DNA of 64,000 bases from Distichodus sexfasciatus (GCA_032718565.1 JAVGVS010000185.1:558001-622000), one strand, 5' to 3'. Numbered from the stretch's first letter, positions 1-11,500 are shown. Translations and numbers: made by a program. Notes: generated by a model not told the origin, from the sequence alone.

Positions 1-438
1 GGCTAAACCCCGCACGGATTCCATCCTCTTTCTCCACAGTGCTTCCAAACAGCTGTCATAAATGCAGTCGGCGTATATTTTTCAATTTTGGAGTTTTCAG
101 TTTGTTATTTTTGCGGGTTGGGCGGGCCGGTTTGGATCTTCCCCACGGGTCGGCCTGGGGCAGCGAAAAAGCCGACCCACGCAACACCAGTGGCCACACT
201 ACCTGGATGTGGCAAAAAAAGGGAGTTATCAACAGCCGCCACCAGATTTCTGAGAAGACAGGTAGCCAAAAACCCTCGAACCAAGTTATTCAAATGTCCC
301 CTACTGTGATGTAGATGTAAGAGAGAAATCAAATGGCTTGTTTTACAATAATAATTACGACATTAGTAAATTAATACTAACATAATTCTACTATTTTTAA
401 TCGTTTTAAAACCAAAGAACAGGAAAGTGATTTTTTTT
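1..438. other. Flanking or intronic DNA, no gene seen
   Basis: This is 3' of the last ccdc141 exon found. Short overlapping open frames between 39 and 332 lack splice context or recognisable motifs. I looked for the missing second half of the Ig domain and did not find it. Confidence 0.5.
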
Positions 439-515
439 TATATTATATTATATTATATTAAAATATATTATATTATATATTATATTATATTATATTATAT
501 TATATTATTATATTT
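439..515. repeat. (TATTA)n microsatellite
   Basis: About 77 bp of nearly uninterrupted TATTA units with slippage to TATAT. It is embedded in AT-rich DNA that continues to about 1,170 without other identifiable features. Confidence 0.9.
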
Positions 516-1175
516 TATTTAAGAGTGAAGGGAAACAAGTTTTAAGTCATTTTAACAAATGAATTTATTATTTGTAAAAGTATATATTTTACAATCCAAT
601 CCATTCATTTATTTGTTAATTTCTATTAATTCGAAACAATAAAGAATTTCCAGATTTATAAAACATAAATATGTATAAAATAGATGTGCAGATTTCAAAC
701 AACACACACAAACAGACACTAGAAAACCAGGAACGCATTAACACAAAACAACATCTAAAAAATACATAAGGACATTATAGAATTCATACAAAGTAATTCG
801 GAAAATCCCTTTTTATTTGTGTATAAATATAATCACATAAATTATTAGTGTTACATATTAGATGTTTATAAAACAACAGGTTAAAATCCTACATCCCAAA
901 AACGACTTGCTGGATACTAGAATGATGAACTCAACTCAACGACATACATACATTTATAATTTTTACAGCAAAAGCTAATCAGTTTAAACACAGCTGATTG
1001 AATTAGTTTATTCCGGTGAGTAAATAATGAAATATTGAAGCCGGCGGTGGGGTGCAAGGATGAACGACTTTACCTTCCACATATTTTATCCTGAGAAAGA
1101 CAAATCAACATTCAAACGAGTATCTTCACAACATTATTACACTTAAACCACAAGGTCAAATCTCTATATAAATAT

Positions 1176-1815
1176 GTCACTCTCCACGCAAAACCAGTCG
1201 CCATGGTCGCAACGGAGTTTTGAGAAAAAAAACGAAGCGCTTATGTTGTATGGGGTAAAATTTGGGATTTTGTTTTAGTGTTTTGAACAGTGGAAGGTCT
1301 ATACTGTACTGTTAGAATAAATTCTGGCTGAAAACTTACCCCTTCCATCCTAAAACGCGGATTCTTGAGGTGAGGAATCTCAATTCCAGCAGAATGTTAA
1401 AAGTTTGTGTTTTGACCGCTTCTACTCAATATTTACGGTAACCACTGGCTGACTAGCTGCGGAAGATATTCGAATCCATCTTCGCCCCGAGCTCAGTTAA
1501 CCCAACGGCGGTAGATCATCCGTGTGGCTTAAATGCAGCGTAGAAGCTACCGTAAATGCAACGTGCCACCATCTAAGCGTTTGTGAGTGTTACATGGCGA
1601 TAGTCAATCCTTTAAAGGCAGATTTTCTCCGCTTTCTCACTTGGCGTGACAGGAGAAACCCGAATTCCTTTTGAATGTTGATATCTCAGTCATATCATCC
1701 GATTCATTCCATATATAGGTATCGTTTTGAAGCTTGATTTATGCCCTTTCATGACAACATAGCACTCCATTTTTGAAAATTTACATGTTTACTGGTTTTA
1801 AGCTGTGAGGGTCAC
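1176..1815 (-). mobile_element. TIR element T1, copy 1 (MITE-like)
   Basis: The ends are inverted repeats around GTCACTCTCCACGCAAAACC and the opposite end GGTCAC. The same sequence recurs at 19839-20358 and 29176-29836 in the opposite orientation. The flanks are AAATAT and ATATG, suggesting a short AT duplication. No transposase is encoded. This copy differs internally from the other two. Confidence 0.7.
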
Positions 1816-1984
1816 ATATGAGTGTTTAGATTTAACTCCAGTGCTCCTGGGTGAGTGATAGTGACAGCACAAAAGAATATTCCCTGGTGCTCAGGATGGA
1901 CAATATTTAGAGATAGTTTTGTTAAAAAACAAACAACAAACAAAGTCAGGTATCGTGTCATGAGAACATGCATGAGCAGAGGGC

Positions 1985-2770
1985 CGGATGGGTTTTAGGG
2001 GTCTGTGAGGGGTGCTGCAGTTCCAGACAGGTTTTAGGATTTTTATGCGGCTTTTGAGGCCTGTGCTGGTGTTTGGGTCTGTGGGACTGGTTTAGCTAGG
2101 TCTTTGATGATTGGGGTCTGTGTTGGTTTTTACATTCCATGTTGGTTTTCAGGGTCTGTGGTGTTTTTTTTGGTCTGAGACAAATTTTAGGATCTGTGGC
2201 AGATTTTTAGGATTTCTGTGACATATTTTCAGGCCCATGACAGGTTTTGGGGGTCCATGATGTGGATGGTTTTAGAGTTGAGAGTTTTTTAGGTCCAGCT
2301 TTTATTGGCAGGTCCATGGAAGATTTTCAGGGTCTGTGATGGGTTTTTAGGGTCCATGATATGTTCTATGTTAGAATCCGTCTTGGTTTTTGGAATCAGT
2401 GATGGGTTTTAGGGACTGTGTTGGTTTTTGGGGGTTCAGACAAGATTTGCTGGGTCCAGGAAGGGTTCTGGGAATGTTGGGGTCTGTGATAGGATTTTAC
2501 GTTCTGTAATGGATTTTCAGGTCCATGATGGGTTTTTGAGGTCTGTGGTGGGTTTTGAGATCTGAGACGTTTTCAGGGCCTGTGGCTGTTTATAAGGTCC
2601 ATGGATGGGGTTTCCGAAGTTACTGGCAGTTTTTGGGTCTGTGATGGGTTTTTTTAGGGTGTTTGTCGGGTTTTAGGATCTGTGACAGGTTTTTAGGATC
2701 TGTGATGGGTTTTTGGTGTCCGTGACAAATTTTTAAGGTGCCTGTCAGGTTTTAGGGTCTGTGATGGTTA
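1985..2770 (+). repeat. G/T-rich degenerate minisatellite
   Basis: Roughly 785 bp of imperfect units based on GGGTCTGTGATGGGTTTTTA, with spacings of about 17-25 bp and variants such as GGTCCATGATGGGTTTTTGA. The plus strand is G/T-rich, with many GGG and GGTTTT runs. On the transcribed gene's sense strand it reads C/A-rich. Confidence 0.85.
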
Positions 2771-3421
2771 TAAGACTCAGCAAGTGAAGGGAGCTTGAGG
2801 AGGACAGAGCAAAGCAAAGCAAGTTTGCTAGTCCAGTTTGAGAAGATCAAAGTCCCAAGAGCTATTACTCTTTACTGCTTGAAGCTCGGGAGGCTGAGGA
2901 GATCGTGATTGGCTGAAGCTTGAGGCGCCACCAAATATGCAGGCCTGAGTCTCGCTCCATCGCTCTCCCAATGAACAAAACATGCTTCCCTTCCTTACAG
3001 GAGAGCGACACGTGCTCATCGCTGCTCATTTTCTGCCCATTCTTGAACCTGAGGCACAGAGTGAATTGTCACAACACACACACACACACAAAGAGCCAAA
3101 AAACAGCAGCCAAACAAAGGGTTCATATTTAGGGTGTAACAATGGATTGATCTACATCAAGACATCAATTCAATGAACAACGAGCCCATAGCATCGACCC
3201 AAATTAGTACTGCTGTACCACACTAAAACTTGTGATTTACGCCCTTATTTAATATTGAAATTGAGAGCTGGAAATGAGGTAAATGAAAAATGAGAATTAA
3301 AAAAATGACATTAGTCTTTAGGAAAGTTGTTACTGTGGGAGAGAAACAAAAGAATATTAGATGTTAGTTGGAATGAAATAGAGAGATATGGTGCTTATAG
3401 GAATCTCATGCTGGCCCTGAA
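2771..3421. other. Non-coding stretch with short (CA)n
   Basis: A (CA)n run sits at about 3074-3091. Small open frames on both strands near 2828-3176 show no recognisable domain. TCCTTACAG at 2991-2999 resembles an acceptor on the plus strand, but no exon follows. Confidence 0.4.
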
Positions 3422-3878
3422 GTGCAAAACACAACGACATTTCAGAAAACACAACAACATTTCAGAAAACACAACATTTTAAAAAGCACAACAACATTTC
3501 AGAAAACACAAATTACAGTTCAGATTAATGGAAAGGGTAGACCACATTTCTTGTTTGTGATTGGATATACCTATGTTTCACCACGACAACTGTTGTCATT
3601 TCCCTGTTTGTCCTTTGGCGTTCCTTGAGCGACTGTTATCGGAGATAATCAGCGGCAGCCCGTTTCAGAAAGCAGCTGTAGTGAAAACTCAGTTATTTGA
3701 CTCCGAGTTAAGGGAAACCTGGAGTTTTCGGTTTCAGAAAGAAAGTTCAGTTAACTCTGAGCCGCCACTGTGGCAACATAATTGCGGAAGCCAACCTGCT
3801 CGCCACAGGTTTTATTCCAGTAACCCAGAGTTTCATTTCACCAATCCTTTCGAACTAACGTGACGAAGTGCGCTTGTG

Positions 3879-4068
3879 ACATGCTGTGCCCCATTTTTCG
3901 ACGAACCCATTGACATTGAAGAACAAATTATTCGCACAAATCTTCGTCGGGAGAGAGTGGTCAGGACTCCCCGTTGGATGTTTTATCAAGCATCTGACTA
4001 TTTGTTGAGTGTCTCTGTTTTTCCCCAATCCATCATTTATTTCAACAATATTCTCAGCCCTCATGATT
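3879..4068 (+). pseudogene. Harbinger transposase N-terminal fragment, left arm
   Basis: The plus-strand reading contains FFDEPIDIEEQIIRTNLRRE and later FPQSIIYFNNILSP, which resemble the start of HARBI1-type nucleases. The frame shifts between the two parts, in the stretch reading TPRWMFYQASDY. The DDE catalytic region is absent. Confidence 0.65.
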
Positions 4069-4894
4069 TTACATAACACATCGCATTACATGCTCATACT
4101 TCTGGAACAAGTCTGCTGTATTGCAATTTGTTTCTTTTGCCACAATTTTGTAAATAATATTGCTGACGCTAAACATGTTTCCAAGGCAACCATCTGTCTC
4201 TGTCATTGTGAGATTGTGTAAATAGTAAGTCTTTTCACAGTATTAATGTGCAGGTAGGTTTAATTTAATTTAATGCAGCTCAGCAAATGTTCTTTTCTAA
4301 TTATTTATGCATATGTCTAAATTTCATGGGCTTCTAACTGTACTTATTTTACCATTTGATAGATAAAGAATAATGTGTTATAGACAACGTTTTTAAATAT
4401 TTGAATTTTCACCATGTGCCGAAGTTGAAGAATCTTACAGAGGTAAGCTGCACTGCAGTTGTGCTTTTGTTCACTATTGCAGTTTCAGTATTGCTCTGTG
4501 AGAAAAAGGTTCAAGTTTTATGGTGTACCACCAATACATTTAATTTTAGGTGCTGTTTATTATTAAGTGCTACCTCAGTAGGTGTCTCAGCAGCTCTTTC
4601 TGGCAGGTGTCTTTATCGTCCTGTAATGAAAATTAACAATTGGTTTTGTTACACTAACAAATGAAAAATCTAGAACAGAGTACTTACAACTGCATGGAGG
4701 TCTGTTATGGAAGAAGGCTCCACAAGACACATTACACCATCAGCAAGTACAAGAAGATGGCAATTTTGTTATATTATAACTTCCTGGGGGTGGCTGCATA
4801 CCCTCAGCTACAAAGTGTATATTTTATAGTCTCTCTTTATATTTGATATATTTTAGTGCCTGATTTGTTCCTTTTTCCTTGTTCTTGTTGTTTG

Positions 4895-4990
4895 TGACCA
4901 GAAAACTGAGCCACGTTGTCTCGTCTCTCCATATACTTGTACAATATATAGCAGAGATGACAAAGTTTACTTTGACTTTACAGATTGACC
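4895..4990 (+). repeat. LINE-type tail repeat D1
   Basis: The sequence GAGCCACGTTGTCTCGTCTC ... GCAGAGATGACAAAGTTTAC recurs at 41655-41700 and 51156-51246. It resembles the 3' tail of a teleost LINE, here lodged in the centre of the Harbinger foldback. Confidence 0.5.
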
Positions 4991-5159
4991 AGTGCTTTTG
5001 TCTGAGGGCCATCTCTTCAGCCTCTGTAAGGGGTGCTGGTGGTGGACCCTCACCTGTTCTTCTGGCCTCTGATTTTTGTGAACATATCCGGTACATCTTC
5101 TTGTACTTGCTGATGGTGTAATGTGTCTTGTGGAGCCTTCTTCCATAACAGACCTCCAT
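4990..5159 (-). pseudogene. Myb/SANT-like DNA-binding protein fragment of Harbinger
   Basis: The minus-strand reading has KYKKMYRICSQKSEARRTGE, then GPPPAPLTEAEEMALRQ. This resembles the C-terminal part of the Myb-like accessory protein that PIF/Harbinger elements encode next to the transposase. It lies in the element's centre and inner right arm. Confidence 0.5.
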
Positions 5160-5399
5160 GCAATTGTAAGTACTCTATTCTAGATTTTTCCTTTGTTAGT
5201 GTTCATTATAGGACGATAAAGACACCTTTTCAGCTGCCACAGAAAGGGAAGCTGCTGAGACACCTACTGAGGATAGCACTTAATAATAAACAGCACCTAA
5301 AATTGATGTAGTGGTGGTACACCATAGTAAAACTTGCACCTTTTCCCTCACAAAGCAATACTGGAAATTGCAATGGTGAACAAAGCACAACTGCAGTGC

Positions 5400-5615
5400 A
5401 CGTTCCCTCTGTAAGACTCCGTCATGGGGCTGAGAATATTGTTGAAATAAATGATGGATTGGGAAGAAAAACAGAAACACTCAACAAAAAAATGATCGGG
5501 TAACGATAAAACATCCAACCGGGGTCTGACCACTCTCTCCCGACGAAGATTTGTGCGAATAATTTGTTCTTCAATGTCAATGGGTTCGTCGAAAAATGGG
5601 GCACAGCATGTCTGA
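5400..5615 (-). pseudogene. Harbinger transposase N-terminal fragment, right arm
   Basis: This is the mirror copy of the left-arm fragment. On the minus strand it encodes VRPRLDVLSLPDHFF and SSQSIIYFNNILSP, preceded in another frame by the DEPIDIEEQ part. It continues directly into TESYRGN, which the left arm interrupts with about 370 bp. It is non-functional. Confidence 0.65.
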
Positions 5616-6090
5616 GCACTTACGTCGTTAGTTCGAAGGTTAAGTTAAAGTAGAGAAACTCTGGGTTACTGGAATAAAACCTGTGAGCGAGCAGGTTAGC
5701 TTCACGGAGTATGTTGCCACAGTAACTGACTCAGAGTTAGGCTGAACTTTCTTTCTGAAACCGAAAACTCCAGGTTTCCCTTAACTCGGAGTCAAATAAC
5801 TGAGTTTTCACTAAAGCTGCTTTCTGAAACGGGCTGCCGCTGATTATCTCCGCTAACAGTCGCTCAAGGAACGCCAAAGGACAAACAGGAAATGACAACA
5901 GTTGTCGTGAGTGACATGGGTACTGTCCAATCACAAACAAGAAATGTAGTCATACGCTTTCCGTAATCTGAAATGTTGTTGTGTTTTCTGAAATGTCGTT
6001 GTGTTTTTTAAATATTGTGTTTTCTGAAATGTTGTGTTTTCTGAAATGTCGTTGTGTTTTTTAAATTTTGTTGTGTTTTCTGAAATGTCG

Positions 6091-6700
6091 TCTATTGGAT
6101 TAAACAACACGGGCCAGCCTTTCCTGTCCACGTGCAACAATGAGCCACCCAAAACTCTGTCACTGGTTCACCCACAAGAGCAGCAGCATCTCCAAAACTG
6201 CCGCTCTTGTGGATTACCAACGATTAATTACCTAGATTACTGAACAAAAATCTGTTCAACAAAATTGCCAATTCCTGAAGATACTGCATGTGTCTGTGAT
6301 TTGGCTGATATTGAAGATATTGCTGTGTCACTGAACAAAGTAGAATATGATAAAAGGTAAAAATGAGAAATAAGGCTGTTTATGTTTTTTTTTTTGTTGA
6401 ATATAGTTGACCTAGTTGTGAAAAGACAATAAAAGTAAATAAGACAATAAAGGCACCCTAGAGATGCTTCCTTGTGGCCAAAATAAAGAATGACATTTTC
6501 TCTTTACCTGAAAAAGGGGAGAAGTGGGTTGCAGTTGGGCTAATGACAAGAACAGCAATAGCCCCAGTCTACTCAATGAGCTGAAATGTTAAAGCCATGA
6601 ACAACACCTGTGGAATTAGTTGAAGGGACAAAAAGCAGGAAGAAGAAGAACTTGATGGGCAGTTTCTCAAGACATTTTGTGATTACTTTGGCTTTGACTT
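6091..6700. other. Non-coding stretch, no feature identified
   Basis: AT-rich DNA. The phrase CCTTGTGGCCAAAATAAAGA near 6470 recurs in variant form near 6940, as part of a dispersed repeat also seen around 31050-31130. Confidence 0.4.
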
Positions 6701-6707
6701 CCTTTTT

Positions 6708-6846
6708 CCTAATTACAGGCACAGTCTTCCTGGAGCAACTTGAGGTTAAGGGTCTTGCTCAAGGACCCAACATGCTGGAGGTAGGATTCAAACCCACGAC
6801 CTCTTGGTCCAGAGGCGAGCATCCTAACCACTATACCACCAGTCCC
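6708..6846 (-). mobile_element. SINE family B copy
   Basis: The minus strand has a tRNA-like head with an A-box-like GTATAGTGGTTAGGATGC and B-box-like GGGTTTGAATCC, followed by the body TTGCTCCAGGAAGACTGT. Family B is defined here by this head plus an AGCAACTTGGGGTTAAGG body and a TTACAGCATTTGGCAGACG end, a layout similar to the conserved-core V-SINE class. The distal end of this copy is missing. Confidence 0.75.
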
Positions 6847-7297
6847 TACAAGCTGCTAATTTAATGTTAAATCTCACATCAAGAACAGGCTAACCACAGG
6901 AAAAGTAATAGCACAATTCCTCTTAATGGAGATGCCCTCTTGTGGCCAAACAGCCCACTACCATAGTTTGACCTGGAAAAAAGGGGAAAAGATGTAAAAG
7001 AAACACAGTAGGCAAAGTCATCTCAGTTAGAAATGCATCAGTTGTGTTGACGGGGAAGAAAAAGAAAAAATCATTTCAATAGTTATGCAGTTGTGATCAC
7101 CTGTTTGTCATCATTATTTTTTCTTCTCATGTTTTGTGCCTTTAACACTCCACAGCTTTTGTCATAGAGACTTTACAATTTTATGGCTAACAATTTTCAG
7201 CTCACTGAGTAGATCAATGCTGTTGTGTTTCTTGTCAATAGCTAAACCACAACCCACTTTTATCCATTATTTTCAGGTTAAAAATAATCCTGAGTTG

Positions 7298-7492
7298 TCA
7301 TTCGCTCTTTTCATCACAAGGCGGCACCACCATTAAGGTTGTCATTCCCTCTTTTCACCACAAGGTGGCACCACCATTACGGTTATTGCCACCATTAAGG
7401 TTGTCATTTCCTCTTTTCACCACAAGGCGGTGCCATCTTTAAGGTTGTCATTCCCTCTTTTCACCACAAGGCAGCATCTCCAGTAATGAGAA
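7298..7492 (+). repeat. Tandem repeat, about 44-bp unit, four copies
   Basis: Units follow GTTGTCATTCCCTCTTTTCA then CCACAAGGCGGCACCACCAT, repeated four times with small changes and a short internal duplication near 7380. It lies about 240 bp downstream of the exon 23 donor. Confidence 0.8.
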
Positions 7493-7733
7493 CTTTTTTA
7501 CTTTTCTTGATTGGATCCTTAATTCACTGGTTGATAGTTTAACAAATCAGCTACAATCAGCAGAACGTCTCTAAACAGCCTTAACCATTCCGCCTTTTTG
7601 ACATTTTTACCCTTTTATCTTCTCCTATATTTTTCACACGAGAAATCCTTCATCTAGTTCCACACTAACTCTATCTGATTAAGCGTGGCTACGTTAGACT
7701 GTCTAGGGCCCGAGTTTGTTGTAAGCTACCCAC

Positions 7734-8518
7734 CAAGTGAGAGCCGGTTCGGGGAATCCAGTGACTTCCACCTCCAGCGTCACCGGAGAGCCCTCCGTTA
7801 CCGTGGCGTTAGACAAGGGTTTGGTGAAGTGAGGGCCCCGTGGTGGCGGTGGTGTCACGACCGCTGCCGCAGTGGCCCTGTGGGCACCGGGACGTCTGAT
7901 TTCCTCGCACAGCTTTGCTGCTTCCTGACACGGGGTTAATGTTTTAGGGGGAACATGCGTGTTACCGGGCCGAGCGCCGGATTTTCGGACTGAAAAGATG
8001 GGATCATGCACACACTCCTGCGTCTCAGTGCGGCTCTCATGCACGGAGTAAAGGGTTTGGTGGCACTCAGCATTGGCGTTAGGCGTTGGCTTGTTGCACT
8101 TCAGGATGCTGGAGATGGTGCTGGAGACGAGGGTCGGCGTAGGAACGGTCAGGGGGCTGTGGACGAAGGACGAAGATTCGGCTCTGAAGCGGCCAGTGGG
8201 CGGGGGTCCGGATGAAATTGTGGGGGAGGGGTAGTTTTCAGGGTGGGCAGACCCCCGGTGGGGGTGCGAGTGGTGGTGGGCGGGGCCGTGCTGGTTGGCG
8301 TAGTGGCTGTAGGAGCTGAGGCAATAGCCGTCGTCCAGGTCGTTCTCCGAATGGACTGGGTTGGACTCGGGGGTTTCGGACAGCGGCGGGAGTGAGATGT
8401 CGTCCGGTGAGGTGCACTCATACTCGTCGTTGGAGAGCGAGTCCTCAGTCAGGGGGTCGTCCAGGTCGGGGGCAGCGTGGGAGAAGAGGTCCTCCTCAGC
8501 TGTGGGAGGGAGGTCACT
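7734..8518 (-). CDS. ccdc141: ccdc141 exon 23 (residues 1253-1513), acidic linker and first half of Ig domain
   Basis: 785 nt entering in phase 0 and leaving in phase 2 (ACT TG|GTGGGT). The acceptor is CCTGCCCCCAG. It holds EYECTSPDDISLPPLSETPES, conserved with human EYECVSPDDISLPPL. A His-rich stretch AHHHSHPH and a Ser/Pro-rich linker follow. The last 40 residues begin an I-set Ig domain: FTKPLSNATVTEGSPVTLEV then TGFPEPALTW. The intron splits the domain after this core Trp, where human continues YKKGQKL. The remaining strands with the DxGxY motif were not found downstream to base 1. Confidence 0.94.
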
Positions 8519-11500
8519 CTGGGGGCAGGATGAACACAAAATATACACACAGAGAGAAGGTTTTAGTCAAATGCCTCGGTTAAGCAGGACATCATTTCAA
8601 CTCCTTGTAAGATGCTTATTTTAAAACCGTTATTATTGATTTTTATTATACATAAACACAAATAAATATTCTGTAATATTCATACATTGCAGTGACGTCA
8701 CAAAACTGTAGCCCACCGCCATATTGAATACCGGACACATCGAGTACTGCGCTAGCTAACGTTACCTGTAAGGCGTTCACTTCAGTTAGGCTACCTATCG
8801 ATCGAGGTTATGGATAATTCTCATTTCTCATGGCATCTCGACGAGAAGAATATCTTTTTGCTTAAAGGAAAGGTAAGCTGCGTTCTATTGATCAACTTTG
8901 TGTAAACACTTGCTAGCGCTAACTAGCGTGGTAAAGGGCTAGGCTGCCAAATTTTAGAGCAGGGCTAGGTGAGGAAATTGAGGGAGGAGCGATGTAAGAG
9001 TGATGTGAAGGATGTTTAGTCTTGCGTAAACTACTTTTGGAATTACAAGAGGTGGGTGAACTAGCCTCCAATGTGAGCGAGCTCCTTAGTTGTTTACATG
9101 AATCAAAATTATACACTGTTGTCTGTAAACACTTTACACTTCAAGATGTTAAGTGTGGCGTTTTGTTTGTAGTATTAATAGTTTTACTCAAACTTTACTT
9201 AAGGATAGTTACTTCCTTCACAGCGATTGATATGCACATTTATTGATAACTAAGTTGTTGAAGTTCAGTGACGCGTTGGTTCTCACTCACAGAGAGGCAA
9301 CAGCTAAACGGCTTATTATTAGACTGTGTGTCTAACGTGGTTAGATCAATAGATTTCATTTTCATTGGACACAAGTGCAGTACTCAACATGCCCGGTGCT
9401 CAATATGGCGGCTACAGTATGGACGTGCGCGTGATGTCAGCTGCAAAGCATCAATATTCCATGATACCATTGATCTATATTATGCAAGATACACCTTATA
9501 TTACAACATATTCCATGTATCTTACAATATATGGAACACATTGTAACATATGGTATATGTTACATACATTACAATATATTAAATATATTGTAAGAACCTG
9601 AATATATTCCATAATATAAATGTTATGCAAAATATTCAATATAATATATTAGATGCTTTGTATTCAATGTGTTAGATTCTCCCTTCCCACCCTCACCATC
9701 TCTCTTAACAACTCTGTTATTACAGCCAAAATGAATACACAACATAGTACAGTTTTCATCATACAAACAGTGGCATCACCAGCAAATTATTATTGCAAGA
9801 AAACAAAAAAATTACACAATTACACAACTTTCCTGTATCTCCTTCTGAGATTTATCATTACTTTGGTTCTGACTCTTGTAAAAGGCTTTCCAATGTCTTC
9901 ACACTTAACGAACTCATCAAAGAGTTTTCCATATCCTCTCATAAACGCTTAATATGTCTTTCAACTTCTCTCCATTGGCTTAGCCGTGAAAGTGAGTGAT
10001 TGTTTGTCGTTGAGAACAAACCACAGCGAAATGTGACTGCTGCATTTGACCCTTCCGTGAAGGAACGGGGGCAGCGGTGTTTGGGGACGGTGCCTTGACC
10101 ATGGGAGCCTTGACTAGTCCGGGAAACGAACCGCCTATCTTCCGAACACGGGGCGAACGCCCTAACCGTTACACTACTAACTAGAGATGGGCCGATACCA
10201 CTTTTTTATGTCCGATACCGATATTGTAAATTCGGATATCTGCCGATACCGATTCTTTTTTTAAACATAAAATAATGCTTTAAAAATGTCTGAATACATG
10301 ACTGAGATTACTGTTATTCTTAAGGAAATGCTACTAAAACAATGTAATAATTACACACACACGTATATGCTAAAGTCTTTGTTCTCAAAAATTGTTCATG
10401 TAGACATATAAATATTTCTTCTTTTCTTATTGATTACACTATAACATAAAATTGAAAAAATGATCAATTGAAAATAAAATAATGAAGATTGTCATTTTGA
10501 ACCAATTTGGCCTATAAAATGTGCTGCTTTTGCAGAAAACTACATTTCCCACAATCCTCTGCACGCTGGGTGCACGTTCCAGAATAAATAATGGAAAATC
10601 TATGGACAAATCTAAATAAACGGCAGATTTGTGAGTAGAATGCTGGTTGTTGTGGTTATTTATCAGCTAAAATATGTTTGTGTCTGTAATATAGGGGATG
10701 TTTTGACCGAACTGGAGTGTTTTGCGTGTAACAGCGCTCATTGACACAGCACGTGTGTTTACATCGCGAAAAATGTCATTTATGCGTTTTGATGGATTTA
10801 CTTCTGTTTTAGTGCACGGAACATCTCACAAATACTTTCACATACAGAGGGATCAGGTCTTGTCTTGATCGCACCAATGAAAACACGCTCTAGTGAGTAA
10901 AATTAATTAAACGAAGCTTCGATTGTAGAAAAATTGCCTCGACCATTTTTAATAGAATTATTGGAGTTATTGGAACAATTGTTTCAGCTCTACTTTACCG
11001 TAGTGCCACTTCCCATACATAATGAATTAAGCGTGCACGCATTTACAGATCGGCTCCATAGAACGGCCCAATGCCACCGATACCTGATCCAGCCGTTTGA
11101 GCCGTTATCGGACCGATACCCATCCACATATCGGATTGGCTACATCTCTACTACTGACTGCCCCCTTTGTTAGTTCTACAAGGCCTGGTAACAGTAACAG
11201 TAGATGTAGTAATATACACTACAAACCAAAAGGGACCTCTGTATCTTTGCCTATAATTTCACAGTTTTTCAAAATACTTTTACTTGAATTCAGAGTTAAG
11301 TTTGCAGCAGAGTTTATATTACCTTAAACTTGTAGCTACACATCTTGTGAAAAGACAATTTTCACAAACAACATTTTCATATTAACAATGTTAGATTTTA
11401 TGACAAATGGTATAGTGTTGTTGAGCAGGAAATCTCTCAAGTCTTTACAAAGGCAAATGACACCCTCGAAGACAAAGGAACTAAAGCTGTCAATTAACCA

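Larger units (their letters stand above)
3425..6088. mobile_element. Foldback PIF/Harbinger relic with two inverted arms
   Basis: The left arm at 3425-4759 is repeated in reverse complement at 5094-6088, around a centre of about 330 bp. Matching landmarks are the terminal AACACAACATTTCAGAAA subrepeats, the GACTCCGAGTTAAGGGAAAC block (3699 versus 5793), and CATCAGCAAGTACAAGAAG (4739 versus 5114). The arms carry opposed remnants of a HARBI1-like transposase N-terminus, and the centre a Myb/SANT-like remnant. The left arm has about 370 bp (around 4068-4437) that the right arm lacks. Confidence 0.82.

Noticed and set aside
2828..3019. Minus-strand frame near 2.9 kb as the missing ccdc141 C-terminal exon
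   Set aside because: It lacks the Ig F-strand DxGxY motif and the needed phase, and no acceptor with the right base follows.
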